Assembly: GCA_029449245.1 (NCBI GenBank)
Contig: JANATF010000014.1
Coordinates: forward strand, 562,501 to 626,500
Length of the DNA: 64,000 bases
Origin: Mortierella alpina
Taxonomy: Eukaryota > Mortierellomycota > Mortierellomycetes > Mortierellales > Mortierellaceae
Reading direction: 5' to 3'
A program made the translations under genes and the position numbers. Positions 34,622-50,300 of this stretch are shown here, piece after piece (position 1 is the first letter of the stretch; every line of letters starts with the position of its first letter). The notes beneath the pieces were generated by a model. That model was not told the origin of the DNA and did no database searches. It worked only from the letters and a program-made list of their open reading frames with translations.

Positions 34622-35798
34622 ATGCTTCGCAACCTTGCCCGCCCTGCCCTCCGCGCCACCCAGCGCCGTTGCGCCTCCACCACCACCGCTGCCTCTGAGG
34701 TTCCCCTCGCCAACTTGGAGTTGCGCTGGAAGACCCTCTCTGCCACCGAGCAGGGTTCCCTCGCCAAGCAGCTTGAGCAGCTCCAGGCCGGTGACTGGGC
34801 CAAGATGACTCTTGAGCAGAAGAAGGCTGGTACGAAGACAGAAAAAAGACACTCATAAAATAGAGAACCATGGGAGGAGAGACCTATTCAATTCAGCATC
34901 ATCACCTGCAGAGAACCCGACACCGTCAGGAATCCGCCGGACACCTCTCTATTTTTTTTTGCACGGAAATTAGAACTGATCGGAAAGGGGGCGCGTTCTC
35001 CGACACATTATCGAATCGGAAAAGGAACAAAAAAAAGACACAACACACCGATCCTCCCGTACGGCAGCACACAGCCACGTCTTTCTCTGGAAACCAACAA
35101 CTCAGCATCCCCTTCTGTCAGCTGGACTCTCTACTGACAAATGATCGCGGATTTGGCTCACGTTTGTCCGACGCGGGCCCAAAAAAAGCAGGGGTGAGAG
35201 GGGGGACGCTATGTGCGACACACGGAAAGACGATGAAGAAAAAAAATCTCACTCTTTTTATGGCCTTGTTTTTCCTCTCTAGCCTACTGGGTTGCCTTCG
35301 GCCCCCACGGTGCCCGTACCCCCCTCACTGGACCCAACCACACCCTCAAGGTCCTTGCCGGTACCTCCGCTGTTGTTGCTGCCGCTGGTGGTCTCTTCCT
35401 CTGGATCCGCTCCAAGGGTATGCATCCTTGACGTTTATATGTTGCATATCATTTGAGCGATCAATGGGACGGATCAGGAGTGGAATGTTGATCCCTTCCC
35501 GAGTCGTGATGCTGCAATGGCCATATCTGGTGCCGCAGCTGTTCAAGACACTGGAAAAGAAGGGATCAGGGGATGATGAACAAGGCGTAAACTTCTGGAA
35601 AACTAACCCATAACGTTACATCTTTACTATTTTGCAAACTCTCCCGCAAAACTAGGTGGTGAGGTTCCTTCGACCATGACCAAGGAGTGGCAGGAGGCCT
35701 CCAACGAGTATGCTCGTGCCAACAAGATCAACCCTATCTCCGGTATCTCTTCCGAAAACTACCAGGGTACTGGTTTCGTCTCCGGCTCCAAGGCCTAA
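34622..35798 (+). CDS. COX5: Cytochrome c oxidase subunit 5 (COX4/Cox5 family), mitochondrial
   Basis: Nuclear-encoded subunit of respiratory complex IV. Exons 34622-34829, 35283-35417 and 35656-35798 give 161 aa. The N-terminus (MLRNLARPALRATQRRCAS) is a classic presequence. Family core: NLELRWKTLSATEQ, LAKQLEQLQAGDWAKMTLEQ, then across the first junction KKAAYWVAFGPHGARTP. One transmembrane helix, VLAGTSAVVAAAGGLFLWI, precedes KEWQEASNEYARANKINPIS. The first intron is 453 nt, the second 238 nt. The stop is 176 bp from the convergent DHHC gene. Confidence 0.94.
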
Positions 35799-35956
35799 AT
35801 AGCAAAGCGCTCAAGCTGATGATACTTTGTTGCTGGATACGAAAAAGAAATGAACACCCCCATTTGTTATAAAAAAATAAGAATTCCTCTCTCTTTTCCC
35901 TTCAATACATTACAATAACTCTTTTACATCATGATCTATTGAGGATGGACAAACAT

Positions 35957-35974
35957 TGGGGGGGGGGGGAGGGG
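35957..35974. repeat. G-run next to DHHC stop codon
   Basis: About a dozen G, one A, then four G, immediately beyond the stop codon of the minus-strand palmitoyltransferase gene (C-rich on its mRNA). Homopolymer length may be unreliable in an assembly. Confidence 0.7.
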
Positions 35975-38556
35975 TTATGTGAAGCGGATAGTTGCGGGCT
36001 CGTCGCTATCATACAAATACTCTTCCGCCTCATCATCCTCTGAATGATGAAGGTTCTGTGTGGGCACGAATCCCCCTCGCTGCTGCCGGAAGCGTCTAGG
36101 TGTGGGCTGGTGATACGAGTGTCGCGATCGTCCAAAGTCATCGTCGCTCTCATCACTGTCCCGGCGACTGCGATAATGATCCTGATCAGGATCGTCTGTG
36201 TCATTCATATCGTAGGATTCATAGCCAGAGTTTGTGCCGGCGTCGTTCAAGCCGTCGTTGTTGGCGGAGCTGCTAAAAATGTTGGCGGCTTGGGGTATGG
36301 GTGAGAACGTGTCTCGATGAGTCCATTCGGTGAGGCCATTGCTGTTGTCAAAATGGCCGCGCGGATGGGAGTGCGCACCCAAGGGTGCGCTGTTGTTGTG
36401 GTGTTGGTGGTGGTTGATATTGCTTTGGCGATAGCCATGCGCGCTGGACTGGCCAACCTCGTCGTCCAATTGGAGCATGTTCCTGCCGTACTCGTTCGCA
36501 GGAAAGGACCATCCGTTGCCGATCGAGTTTCGTACTGGGACTAACCACAAGTACCACACGGGGCCAAGCACTTGGATAAAGTTTTGTCTATCGATCAGTC
36601 CACGACGTACATCGGTCAGTGAAATGGTCAGTGGCTACCACTGGCAACTGTTGATTTCGTATACAGATGAAGACGAGACATACCTTTTGCCCAGATCGAA
36701 AACGTTCAAAACACGACTCTGCATAATCTCTCCACTGCCCCCTATCCGATATCTATGCTTCTCGAAGCTCTCGATGGTTGTCTTGTTGGACTTGATTAAG
36801 AGTGAGTGGTGAATAGCAAAGGGAACCAAGCACAGTCCGAACACAATGCCGATCAATATCATGAATATCCACTGCGGGTCAAACGAATTTTCGGCCTATC
36901 GAGTACATATGTGAGAGAGACAGAAGGAGAGAGCGAGAGAGAGGGAGAAAGAATGAGACACTGTCGGAATAATATCCATCCAAAGCAACGAACGCGAGGC
37001 ATAAACTAAAATCAGTCTTACGTAGGGCAAGTGCACAACCTCAGCGACGACGGGTATCGTGCAAGCAACCAGAGTCACGCAATAAATAGCGGTCCACAGC
37101 ACGAAAAGCTATCAACAAAGTAAAAGATGAAGGATGACAAAGAAGTTAGATATGCTAATTGATAAATCCCCGTTTTGAAATATTCCACCGCAGAGCTGCC
37201 TACTTACATAAAAGGCCTTGTAGTTTTTATGTCCAACACAGTTGTTGAGCCAAGGACAGTGGTGGTCCATTTTGAGAACACATCGCTTGCAGGATGAACA
37301 GTGATGAGTCCTGTCCGGCTTCTCAAACTTGCACTTCTGGCAGTAACGCATTTTGCCATCGCGCTTGACCGTGAACCTGCTGACAGATAGCCCTAATGGA
37401 ACATGATCGCTAGGATCCTCACTGTCACAGTCGTAGCCAGCACCGCGGGCCTCAGTCCTGATCCCATCAAAACTCCCATGCACTGTCCTTCCGTCCAGAT
37501 TATCATCCGTCATCCTTACAATGACATGCCGGCTCTGTTGACGATTTCCAACAGGCTCTAGTGGTGGTGGCGTAAGTGAGGTCTCCAGCAAACCCTCAGC
37601 ACCTCGATCGTGCGAGATCGGATAGGTTAACTGCGACCAAGAGTCACTTTGCCGGCTATGATCACCATTGCTCGTTGTAGAGTTGAAATACGGAGGCTGC
37701 GAACGTTGTACGGGGTCCGTGAGGTCAACCTCTTCTGAGAAGCGCTCCGAGCAAGCCATGGGCTGGTGAATCCTTTCCTTGTGCATCGGAGGCCGTCTCG
37801 TCCCGTTGGTGAGGAGTGGCGAAGCGGTGGCGCTCGGTGCCGGCGAAAGGTAAAACTGCTCTGGCGCCAGTAATCCTACATGAACAGCATCATCCTCTTG
37901 ATCAACCATGCTAATGTCGCCATGTGCTGCACTATCGTATCCGGTGTATTTTTGCAATATCTATCCAGGCGCATCAAAAACAGGGCGGTCTTTGAGAACC
38001 TTGCTGGAGCACACAAGACCAAGCAAAAATAGAACTTGAGGGGGATAAGCTCGTACTCACTTCAGAAGGATATCCTGGTGAACCGAAGGTTGCCAGAGAG
38101 TAGCTCCAAACAAGTAGGATGACAATGGTGGTCACCAAGAACATGTAAGTCAGTCCTAGAAAAGGTATAAGGCCTATTGTGAATAACACCCTACCAAACT
38201 ATCGCCTTTTGAATGTGGGGATTTGGCCGGCTTGTGTATTCCTCGCTCCTGTTACCTTGAAAGACATGCTCATGCGTAAACAGGTATCTGCAGACTGACA
38301 GTGTGAAGACTGCATAACTCCATGCAACTAATGCCAGGCCTGGGCGAAACCATGAAAGTGGAAAGGGGAGGGCATGAAGGCGTCAAAACAATGGGGATCA
38401 GTAAGGACGGCACGTCTCAATAACTGGCATTTACACGCAACAACAACGGTATGCTCGAGTCGGCCGACTAAACTGTACGAATCGCTCCTTACAGATGCCA
38501 ACAGGCATCCAGGACACAGCCCTTAGACACCGCTCGCGGACCTTCCAGGTCTTCAT
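35975..38556 (-). CDS. DHHC palmitoyltransferase with a ~200-residue insert
   Basis: DHHC enzymes S-palmitoylate proteins at Golgi/vacuole/plasma membranes. Seven exons (38556-38493, 38339-38256, 38155-38061, 37960-37208, 37108-37022, 36895-36684, 36587-35975) join in phase to 635 aa. TM1 is around [20 protein letters not shown] and TM2 around [20 protein letters not shown]. The Cys-rich domain (residues ~285-332) holds [20 protein letters not shown] with the catalytic DHHC. TM3 follows, then TM4 and the TTxE motif KTTIE (~399-403). Between TM2 and the Cys-rich domain lie ~200 Ser/Pro/Asp-rich residues (82-284); most family members have far fewer. The C-terminal ~180 residues are polar and Asp/His/Ser-rich. 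Closest architecture is Pfa3-like, but orthology is not settled. Confidence 0.9.
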
Positions 38557-38782
38557 GCTGTAGGATGTGGTCAAAGAGGCGGACTTAGTATGTGTGCACT
38601 GTCCTGACAGTGTCAGCGTGGGTCAAGGTGTGTCTGTTGTGTGTTCGTGGAGGTTTGTCTGCGCGGGGGTGTGGGGTGTGGGGGAATGCAGGTGAGGAGT
38701 TGCAATTGGAGTTGGAGCTGGCAGCCGTGAAAAAGGGGCTGCAGTGCACGTGACAGGAGATCTCTATGTATTGTATGTTGCT

Positions 38783-40244
<1,462 letters not shown>

Positions 40245-40719
40245 TGGACAATAGTCTACGTGATGCTTTGATCGAATGCGGGCGAGAAGAGGTGTCACGT
40301 AAATGTGTCAGGTCAGACGATGGCAGGAGTTGAGATGTGGACGTTGGAGAGGAGATGGTATAGAATGGAGAGTGGTGGATGAATAGAGAGATGGAAAAGT
40401 AGAGAGAGAGGTAGATGTTTGCGGGGAAGAAGTCAGGGCTGATTTTCCCTTGGACAATTGTTGCATACGCCGCCCGGAAATAATTTTACGCCTGTGTCCC
40501 CTTCGAGTCATAGAATGACGTCTAGGTCCCGCGTACCAGCTCCAGGGGCGCAGTTGAGCAACAATAACCTTTTCCAGCGTCTATGCACTGCTCCGTACAG
40601 TACACAGTACATGCTTTGCCGAGTCCACACTCTAGACCAAGGGCTTCAACCGCGACCGTCAAGCCGGATTAGCTGTCAACTTTATTTCCTCAGATACATC
40701 AGATACTACTATGTGTCTC

Positions 40720-43076
40720 TCAGGGCAGAGCCGGTACGGAAATGGCGCCTGCTACGGGCTGACTAGAGCCTGAGCTAGACTGCAGTACTTCATGATGTCC
40801 TTGCTCTCCTTGTTGCTGCTGCTGCTGCTCAAGATGCAATAGCCGTTGCTGCTCCTTCAAAGCCTGCAGCTGTTCCTGCTCCAGCTGCTGCTGTCTGAAG
40901 TATGCCGAGGCGTCAAATATCTTGTCCTGGTTATCCGTCCGTTTGCTATGCGATTCATCAAAAAGGGTTACAACTCATGACATGTCAAGTCTGAGAGCAT
41001 GATTGATAATGAAAGGAAGGATAGAGCCTTACCCCATTTTAACAGCAGCGGCAACATCGGCCGGGCCTGTAACAAAGTAAGGCGTGTCCCCAAAGGGATC
41101 TGCCTCCTGCTTCGATGCTGGGGGTGACACTGCGCTCTTTCCATTTCCATTTGCGACTCCGTTGCCATTGCTATGAGTATGACCGTTGCTGACCCCGTTT
41201 CCAACGCCGGCGCCTTGATTAACACCTGCATTATCTGCAAATGACATCAAATCCTCGTCCGGGCTTTGCTGTCCGTTGGGCGAAGCATCTCCTATGCGCT
41301 TGGGCACCACATCCACTAGCTCTGATGCCTTTGTGACCTTACTCAGATGCTGCCGTTCCATCATCTGATTGTAAGCTGTAAAGGCCTGGACGAGTTCTTG
41401 GTTACAAGCCAACAGTGAGGCTAGACAGACCAGACAACAGACAGCAGACAGCAAAGTTAGAGATACTGCTTCAATAAGGTATATACAAGGTGAACACCAC
41501 GTAATTGGCCAAGTTAACTGACGACGATGCCAAAATGCTTACTCAACCATTGCTCGTTAGGTGTTGCCGCCTCGGTCATTTCCGATAGATACTGTTGGAT
41601 ACCACGTTGCAGGGTTTGGCATTTTGAATGGAATTCCTATTGTGACGAACCGAATAGAGACATTAGCCATTGCCTAGATGCTCGCGCAAGTCTAACAGCA
41701 ATATGGAAAATTTGCACATACTCTGATCAGTTCATTCTCCTCGATGGCCTCCAGCTCTGGGTCCGCGAATGAAACAGCTTCGATAAGCATATGAGCATTA
41801 TTTCTTGCCAGTTCGATATCCTGTGCCATCTGTCGCATTTGCTACGAATTGTAGAGGATACAGCATACAAATGTCAACAAGGTGCCTGTACAAATGCATT
41901 GTTTGGACCCCTGATGTCCTACCTGCTCAGGCGTCATTGGGGCACGGGGAGGAGAGGGAGGACCGCCCCGAGAACTAGTTTGCTGCACGATATCAGAGCA
42001 TTCGACGTTAGAAGTGACCAAGTAAACAGGTAAACCATGCATTCATACAGTAAGTAAGTATGAACATACTGATCTGGGTGTGTTGTTCTTCACCAGCTGG
42101 TAGTAAAGCTGCGGAATAACGGCCAAGCCAGGATCAGCAGAAAACGTAGTGGCCCATGACTCCAACCGTTCCATGAGACGGATCTTGACATTCACGTCGG
42201 TCGCCTAAATGACGGATGCAGTAGCGGGTGATATGAAGGGAAATGGCTTGTTATAAACTCTCTCCTAGGCACCCCTTGCATGGTTTTGGTTCGTCTGATA
42301 TGATGTTTTGCAAATGCACCCATATTTGTGTTCCGTACATCTGCAACGACAACAGCCTCGATATCCTCGGCAAATTTGGCGGTAGCCAGTTGGGCTATAA
42401 ATTCAAGTCAATGGGAAGCATTAGAATATTCGAATTCTGAGAACAACCATGCAATGGTATCGTTGCTGACTGTTATACCTTTGAACTTTGAGCCGCATCC
42501 GTCCACCATAGCTTGAATCAACTAGTATAGCATGCGCAATTCGAGTATCAAACTTCCGCAATACAGACGCTGGGCCCCTCCAAAGCGTATAGACAGTCAG
42601 TTGACTTTTACAAAAGGACTTACGGTTATAGCATTCATCTGCTGCTGAGGTCGTCCCAACCGCAATTTTTTGCGCAAGGCCTTTCCTGCTTCCTTGGCTC
42701 TGTATCGTTTCAGGTTGTTGCAGTAACAGAGCGCAGGGCCGAGAACACATTCGCGAGTGCAGAGTTTGTAGTGGCAATGAGGGAGAAGTGGGTAAACGAA
42801 GGCATTGTTAACTGACCATCCTTCACCCCATTGAGCTTCTCTCCTGAAAGCTTTTGATGCCCAGCTTTACCCGTCGTCTTTGGAATTGACAGTCTCGCAT
42901 AGGGCAGCAACAGCTTCCCAGTTGGAGATGGAGGCCAGGTTGACGATGACATCTACAGGAATGGACCAGGTTAGCACAGGCAGTCCATCTTAACGCCTGC
43001 TATGGATGAGGAGTCCTTTTGAAAGTGAGTTACCAATCTGGCTAGTGATGGCGGATTGTTTTGTGAACAGCCCCAT
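40720..43076 (-). CDS. VHS/GAT-domain trafficking adaptor (LSB5-like)
   Basis: VHS-GAT proteins (Lsb5, GGA, TOM1) bind ubiquitin or small GTPases in endocytic sorting and actin-linked endocytosis. Eleven exons: 43076-43034, 42952-42871, 42699-42624, 42521-42479, 42394-42273, 42204-42070, 41982-41923, 41841-41722, 41636-41543, 41420-41033, 40945-40720; 462 aa, all phases agree. The VHS-like domain (residues ~1-165) includes NWEAVAALCETVNSKDDG, AKEAGKALRKKL, LIQAMVDGCGSKF and VNVKIRLMERLESWA. A Pro-rich link (GGPPSPPRAPMTPEQ) precedes a GAT-type helical bundle (NNAHMLIEAVSF, then SLLACNQELVQAFTAYNQMM). The C-terminal region is Gly/Asn-rich and then Gln-rich (FRQQQLEQEQLQALKEQQ). No clathrin box or GAE domain is seen, so Lsb5 fits better than GGA. 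Confidence 0.85.
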
Positions 43077-43612
43077 GGTCTCAGACGCGCTGTGTAAGAA
43101 TGTGTAGCGGAGGTGTGGAGGTGGAGATGGGGTGGAGCTGAAGGCTAGGGGGTTTGAGCAAAAGGGGATAAGAAAAAAGGTGAAGTTGAAGACGAGGAAG
43201 CAAAGAGACAGAGGGACGAGAGGGACAAGAGTTGGCTGACGAGGAGAGAAAAGGCAGTTTGGTCGTGGAGGTGAAGGAGAGGTAAAGCCCAACTCAAATG
43301 GGCTGTGGGTCAGGTGATGTACAACGTGTTGAGCTCGCTGGACGAGCGGTCGGCAAAACGTTCTCGCCCGCGTCGTGACGCTTGGTTGGCGAGAAGGGCT
43401 CCTTTCTGATAGTCTGGCAGAGAGGCTGCAGCCGAACCTCGAGGCTGAAAAAGAGAAGGAAAGTTTTCATGAGAAGCAACGTCTAAACATTTCAAACGAC
43501 CTGAGAAAGTAGGCATGCTCTATGTGGTTCGAAGACGCAAAATTGCGGATAACGGCTGGTGCTTTATGATTCCCCTCCTCCTTTCTACTGTACACGACTG
43601 CACGCACGCAAT
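43077..43612. promoter_or_regulatory. LSB5-like upstream region / TRM8 3' region
   Basis: Purine-rich on plus (pyrimidine-rich in the direction of LSB5-like transcription) at 43,100-43,280, matching the leaders of other genes here. ORFs at 43,294-43,516 on minus have no motif. Confidence 0.4.
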
Positions 43613-44900
<1,288 letters not shown>

Positions 44901-45241
44901 GGCGTGTGAGTGGTGATGCGCTAAGAGATGCACCGAAAAAAAGAAAGGCGCTTGGAGCCTCTGTGGATAAACAATAGCTCAGCCACCTTAAAATCGAAGC
45001 GGTTCAGTGGGCAAAGCTAGTGGACGAACTCCTTCGACAGTCTCTTCACAACCTCATTTGCCAGCAAGACTGCAGGTAGACACATGGACCTCGACGTGTT
45101 CTTCACTCAAATTCAGCCTTTCAGTGCTCATCCCGTCTTTACTCATGGAATTCATCAAAACTGATATCACGCCGTGTCCGCCATAACCCACATCTTGACC
45201 ACCAACTATCATCCTAACAACCATAGACACTGAGGCGCACA
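44901..45241. promoter_or_regulatory. Divergent TRM8/EAF3 promoter region
   Basis: 341 bp between the two start codons. No TATA box stands out. Short ORFs are without motif. Confidence 0.4.
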
Positions 45242-46673
45242 ATGTCCCACAAACGACAGTTGACGTTCGAGGCTGGTGAAAACGTGCTCTGCTTTCACGG
45301 CCCTTTGCTCTACGAGGCCAAGGTACTACTAGGACCAGTAGGGTAGATCTGGATGATGAACGTGTTGACCGAACTCGCGTAGTAGACACTGAATCGATAT
45401 TTGCGTTGTTAGATTTTAAAAACAGACTGGAGAGTTCTCGACCCACCTCACGGGGACGAGGGCCCTGTGTATCTGGTCCATTACCGCGGATGGAAGCAAA
45501 CGTAAGCGGTTGTCTATAGAGACGCGTGGAACGGTCCGCTTTGCGTTTTAGCTCTCGCTAAATTTCCAATGCTTCGTTCTCTTTTGACATTAGATGGGAC
45601 GAATGGGTGCCAGAGTCACGGGCGTTGAAGATTAATGAAGCAAACTTGGCAAAGCAAGCCAGTCTAAAGGACTCATATCCTGGCAAAAAGAAGGCGGTCC
45701 CAAAGACGACAGCAGCAAGTGAGAGCTCGGCCAGAGGAAAGAACCGCACCAAGGATACTAGTGCAGACAAAGAGGAGGACTTTACGAAACGACCAGAGAT
45801 CAAAGTACCAATACCAGACTCTTTGAAGACACAGCTCGTGGACGACTGGGAGTACATCACCAAAAACCAGCAGGTGAGGACTTGCGACTATGCTATGCAA
45901 TTTCGCAACCAAGTGCCTTAGGATCTTGCATATTAACTTTTACTCTCTTCGTCCTACTTTCAAGCTGGTCCCATTGCCAAGAACGCCTAATGTGGTCCAG
46001 ATTCTGGAAATGTACAAGGAATCAAAGAAGGATAAGAAAGCGTAAGTTGTCTTGCTGGCGTTGTAAAACTTTGTAAGGATTTTGCGGGCGTGTCGTGCAG
46101 CAGTAAATAACATGTTGCTATGCTACTCTAGTAAGGATGAGATTTTTCAGGAGGTCATGGCAGGAATCAAAACATACTTTGACAAAGTCCTTGGTAACTT
46201 GTTGCTGTACCGATTCGAGCGTCAGCAATACGTGGATATACGAAAAAAGAACAATGGCAAGGAGGACTCGGAGATCTATGGCGGTGAACATCTGCTTCGA
46301 CTTTTCGGTAGGAGCCGCCTTTTATCATGCATGATCTTCTGCACAAAAAAATGTGTTTGGCGAACGAACCGTATACTGAACCGTACATCTGCATGCCCAC
46401 TGGTAGTGCAATTCCCGATGCTTATCGCTCACACGCAAATGGATCAGGATTCGATCAACGCTCTGCGCGAAAATCTTGTCGACATGCTCAAGTAAGACCA
46501 CGATTATATTTGAAAAGGCGTTTACTGTTTCTTGCTGTTTGCATTTATCCTAACCGGCGAACACATTGGTGTCATATCTGCTCATTAGGTGGATGCAGAA
46601 GAACCACAAGGACCTGCTGCTATCTGAATATGAAAATGCCAGCCCCGCATACCAGTCCATTGTGAAGTCATAG
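45242..46673 (+). CDS. EAF3: Chromodomain/MRG protein (Eaf3/MRG15/Alp13)
   Basis: Eaf3 is shared by NuA4 acetyltransferase and Rpd3S deacetylase; its chromodomain reads H3K36 methylation. Seven exons (45242-45322, 45413-45501, 45594-45873, 45965-46041, 46132-46307, 46407-46491, 46589-46673) give 290 aa. Chromodomain: LTFEAGENVLCFHGPLLYEA, then VYLVHYRGWKQTWDEWVPES, which holds the aromatic cage residues. A Lys/Ser linker (~75-115) precedes the MRG domain: PIPDSLKTQLVDDWEYITKN, LPRTPNVVQILEMY, then GGEHLLRLF, QFPMLIAHTQMD and LVDMLKWMQKN. Somewhat shorter than yeast Eaf3 (401 aa), similar to Alp13/MRG15. Confidence 0.94.
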
Positions 46674-47324
46674 TATCTCTGCAGCATAGGTGCAGAATAC
46701 AAAAGGATCATGCGATTGCCTAGTGAGAGGGGTGGTGAGCTGCAGGGTGATGCATCTTCCTTGCCCTCCTGCTGCAGGACGGTATTTTTAGGCACATACG
46801 GCGCGAAGAGTACAAAGGTTAAATGAAATTACTGAACCAGAGTCCCTTCGCGGGAGCAAGGCACGGCTTCCTCGAGGCTCCTTGTTGCCCTACTGCCCGA
46901 GGGTGATGATACGATGGGCTTTACTTGGCTTCACTGGTCTTCACTGGGCTTTAATGGGCTTCACTTGCGGATGCCGATGGGGCATCGCTGTTGTTGTTTC
47001 CGCTGCGTCTGCTCTCTGATTTGCTTGGTATGCTTTCTTGGCCCTCGCCTAAGGAATTATGCACCACCTCTGGTTTTTTTTAAAGATCAGCAACACATTA
47101 ACACATTCTTCGAATTGCGTCTTCATTCCCTCCCTCCCCCCTCCTCTCCTCTCCCCCTCTCCTTCTTTGCATTCCTTCCCTTCTCGTTACGTCCACTCTG
47201 CTTCTTGACTTTCCTTATCCCCTGCCCTTCTCTCGTGTCCTCACTCTCGCATTCCCAAGGCTGCTCCCCCTCGTCGCTCCTGACAGCAGACATCCAAGGT
47301 GCATTCCACCACTAACACCCAGCC
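46674..47324. promoter_or_regulatory. DENN-gene upstream region
   Basis: Contains an imperfect 11-bp tandem repeat (46,916-46,967) and, at 47,115-47,290, a strongly C/T-rich leader-like stretch. From the ATG near 47,030 to the DENN start at 47,325 no ATG occurs. This resembles the WOPR and CotH leaders. Confidence 0.45.
46916..46967. repeat. Imperfect 11-bp tandem repeat (~5 units)
   Basis: Units resemble GGGCTTCACTT/GGTCTTCACTG, e.g. GGCTTCACTGG followed by TCTTCACTGGG. Drift between units is slight. Located upstream of the DENN gene. Confidence 0.65.
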
Positions 47325-50300
47325 ATGCCCATGTCAACTCAGGCGATGGCTCCGCGCCGCATAGCCGACTACTTTTTCATGGTCGGCCTCAGGGACGACT
47401 ACATGTTGACACCCATACCCAACCCACTACCGCAATGTGAACCGCAGCTGGAAAAGTCAAATGGGGCACAGCATAATCAACCTTTCATGAACGGTCAGAC
47501 CTCGCTGAATCTTCACTCGCCTGTGCACAGCTCTCTTTTTGATGGTGACACAACTGTCAACCTTACCAGCTCTCTCACGCCTCCTGTAGACCCTACAGCC
47601 GCACCACTGCCCGCGACGGCATCTGGAGCTCAAGGCTTCTTGAGCTCAGCAGATCGGGCAACGGTCACTCAAAAAAGGCGATCGCGCTCAAAGTCCATGG
47701 CTCAGTCCAATCAGGAAAGGCCGAATATCTCTACCCTTCTCCAGCACCAGAACGCGATACTATCCCGCAAGCAAAGTAAGCGGTTGCTCCACATGGGCCA
47801 TACTTGATACTGATACATTGCAGTCTTGTGAGGTGACCGAGGTGTACTCACTGCGTATGATATTGTGTCAGGCTCTTCTTCACTGGCGCCGGAATCAGGA
47901 GGAGACCAGCCTCCCGAAAGACCTGTTGGAATGCGCCGGACAAGCGCGCTCCCCCCTCATTTAGTGCAGCCGCCTCGGAGAGCAGTAACGATGAGCGACA
48001 TTGGTCAGCGAGGAAACACAGGGCTTCACCACAAACCAAGTTATCGACACTTATCCGCAGGCACTCTCTTTAAATCAGTGCAAGAGAGCCTTCAGACGGC
48101 TTCGGTACAGGATACGATACCGCTACATGAGGATCAGAGGGGAACCACGGAGGCAAGGAATAATCGAGCTGCAGCGAGTACGCAGGCTGGACATGGTAAG
48201 ACCCCCTTGTTTTCCGCAAGCTCGCTAACAATCCGATGGCAAAGGTACTTAAAAGACCCTGTGGCTAATGTGCCTTTCGAGGTGGGATAGCCATTCCGGC
48301 ACGACAGGACATATACCCGGACGGGACAGAAGCGGTAGGCGAACAAACCACAACGCTCGCCAACTCAGCGCAGGACATGAAGAGTCTAATCTTCGGCGGC
48401 AGCACAGCCTTGATACGGACCCCATCCAAGATCATCCAAGCGACACAGAACAATCAATTCAAAGACACTTCAGCACCCTCGCATGCAGAACCGGAGACCT
48501 CTCCCGCAGAGAAGTTGTTTACTCCAGCTGTCACATGTAGATACCCGGAAAAAGACTGGGATGACGCCGAAGTGCTTCCACCTCATCTACATCTGGTTAG
48601 TAAAAACAAAAGGAAAATAGCAGTATCGAGAATGAGATGAGGCAGCCATAGCCATGTCTAACTTCAAGGATGTCTTCTACAGTTTTGCTTTCCAGGAGAG
48701 TTGTCGTTCAAGTTTCAGGATGATCGGCCTCCTACAACGTATCACTCGTTTGTTATGACACAGGAGACTGGAAATCGATCCTACGCGATGTGTGTGACAA
48801 TTTACGAACGATTACCGACGCCAATGTATCAACAATTCTATGCAATCTGTCGAAGGTGGACGCGAAGTCATATGGTAAGCTGTTGATTCAAGCACAATGT
48901 TGCTCTCTTCCAGGTCATATCATTCTAATATACTACTGCCTGCGCTCTTCATGCGGCTTACATGACCAAAGTCAGAGAGCGAGATGGAATATGTCAAGGC
49001 GATAAAAACCAAGATCACTCGAGAAAAGAGGCTTTTAACAGACCTGCGGGACCAGTTGCGCGTGGAACGCACTCTCGGAAGGAAAATTCGGCTGGATGAA
49101 CTGAAGCGTGAAATTATCGATGCAGAAGAAAACTTGTCGCTGTTGGAGGATCAGATGAAGCCATGGAGGTCACTCTTTATCGAGGCCGAGGACGCTTGGA
49201 TTCCGCGCTGTGTTGGACTAGTGAGCACGATCCCTTACCACTATCTTCTGAGGGATTGGCTGCTGGCCGTCGTCGTTGCCTGCTCAGGGGGCGTAGAACA
49301 TCCCGGCATGAGTTTGACCTCGCTACGGCTCGAAAGGTTAGTCCTCCTCTTGCTTTTCTTTGAGTGTGCTCGAGAGACCGAATGATGTGGTTCTTCCGAG
49401 ACTAAATTCGTACAAACGTGCCTTATGCCTTGTCGACCACAGCTACGTCAAAAACATCATTCACGACGTCAAAGTTCCGCCTTTCGGGAAGACGGAAATT
49501 GGAATCACCATCAACAATCGCCTCATTTATGCATCCCGACCAGCATTGAACAGCGTTCCTATCGTCAAAAATGTAAGATTGGATATATGAAGCAGATGGT
49601 GAACGTTTTTCCAGAGGAACTAATATTGACTAAAATCCTTGTTCGTGCGATCCCTTAGTTTTCCCTGTTTCCACTCTTTCGCTGTCTTGCAGCCGAGGAT
49701 ATCGTTACAATCATGGAGGTAGGTGCATAGCATTCCTTCAAACCCGTATGAGCGTGCGAAGTTATATACCACTTAATTCACAACCTAACCACAATATGTT
49801 TTCCAGATCATGCTCTCGGAGGGGCGAATCATCTTTGTGTCGTCGTATTTAGGGATGCTAACGCTCGCAACCGAGAGTTTCCTCTATCTTTTCTTCCCAC
49901 TCTACTGGCAAGGCGTGTACATCCCGATCCTGCCAGCTGCTTTGATGACTTGCCTTCAAGCCCCTGTCCCATACATAATCGGCGTCGAGAGGTCCTGCTG
50001 TGAATCTGATTTTCCCCCTGAGGATGTAAGTGCGCGTGTCCTAGGTCCTCTTGTTTCGTGAGCGAAAGTGGTGTCTAATCTTCAGACTGAATGCTGTTTA
50101 GGCATGTGTGGTGGATTTGGATAAAGGAACCGTCAATGTACAGCTTGCGCCCACACCGTTGCCACCACGCCCACGACGAAAGCTCGTTCAGTCCTTGCAG
50201 CAATATGCGCCATTTTGCTTGGCTCGTGGTGTGACTATAGCCGCCTCTGTCCGCGATTCTACTCTTGGACCGCCAGAGTATGTCAAGGAAGCGTTCCCTC

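Noticed and set aside
38156-38255. Read-through of DHHC intron 2 as coding
   Set aside because: The open stretch runs into a stop before TM2; removing 38,156-38,255 gives a clean GT-AG intron and an in-phase second membrane helix.
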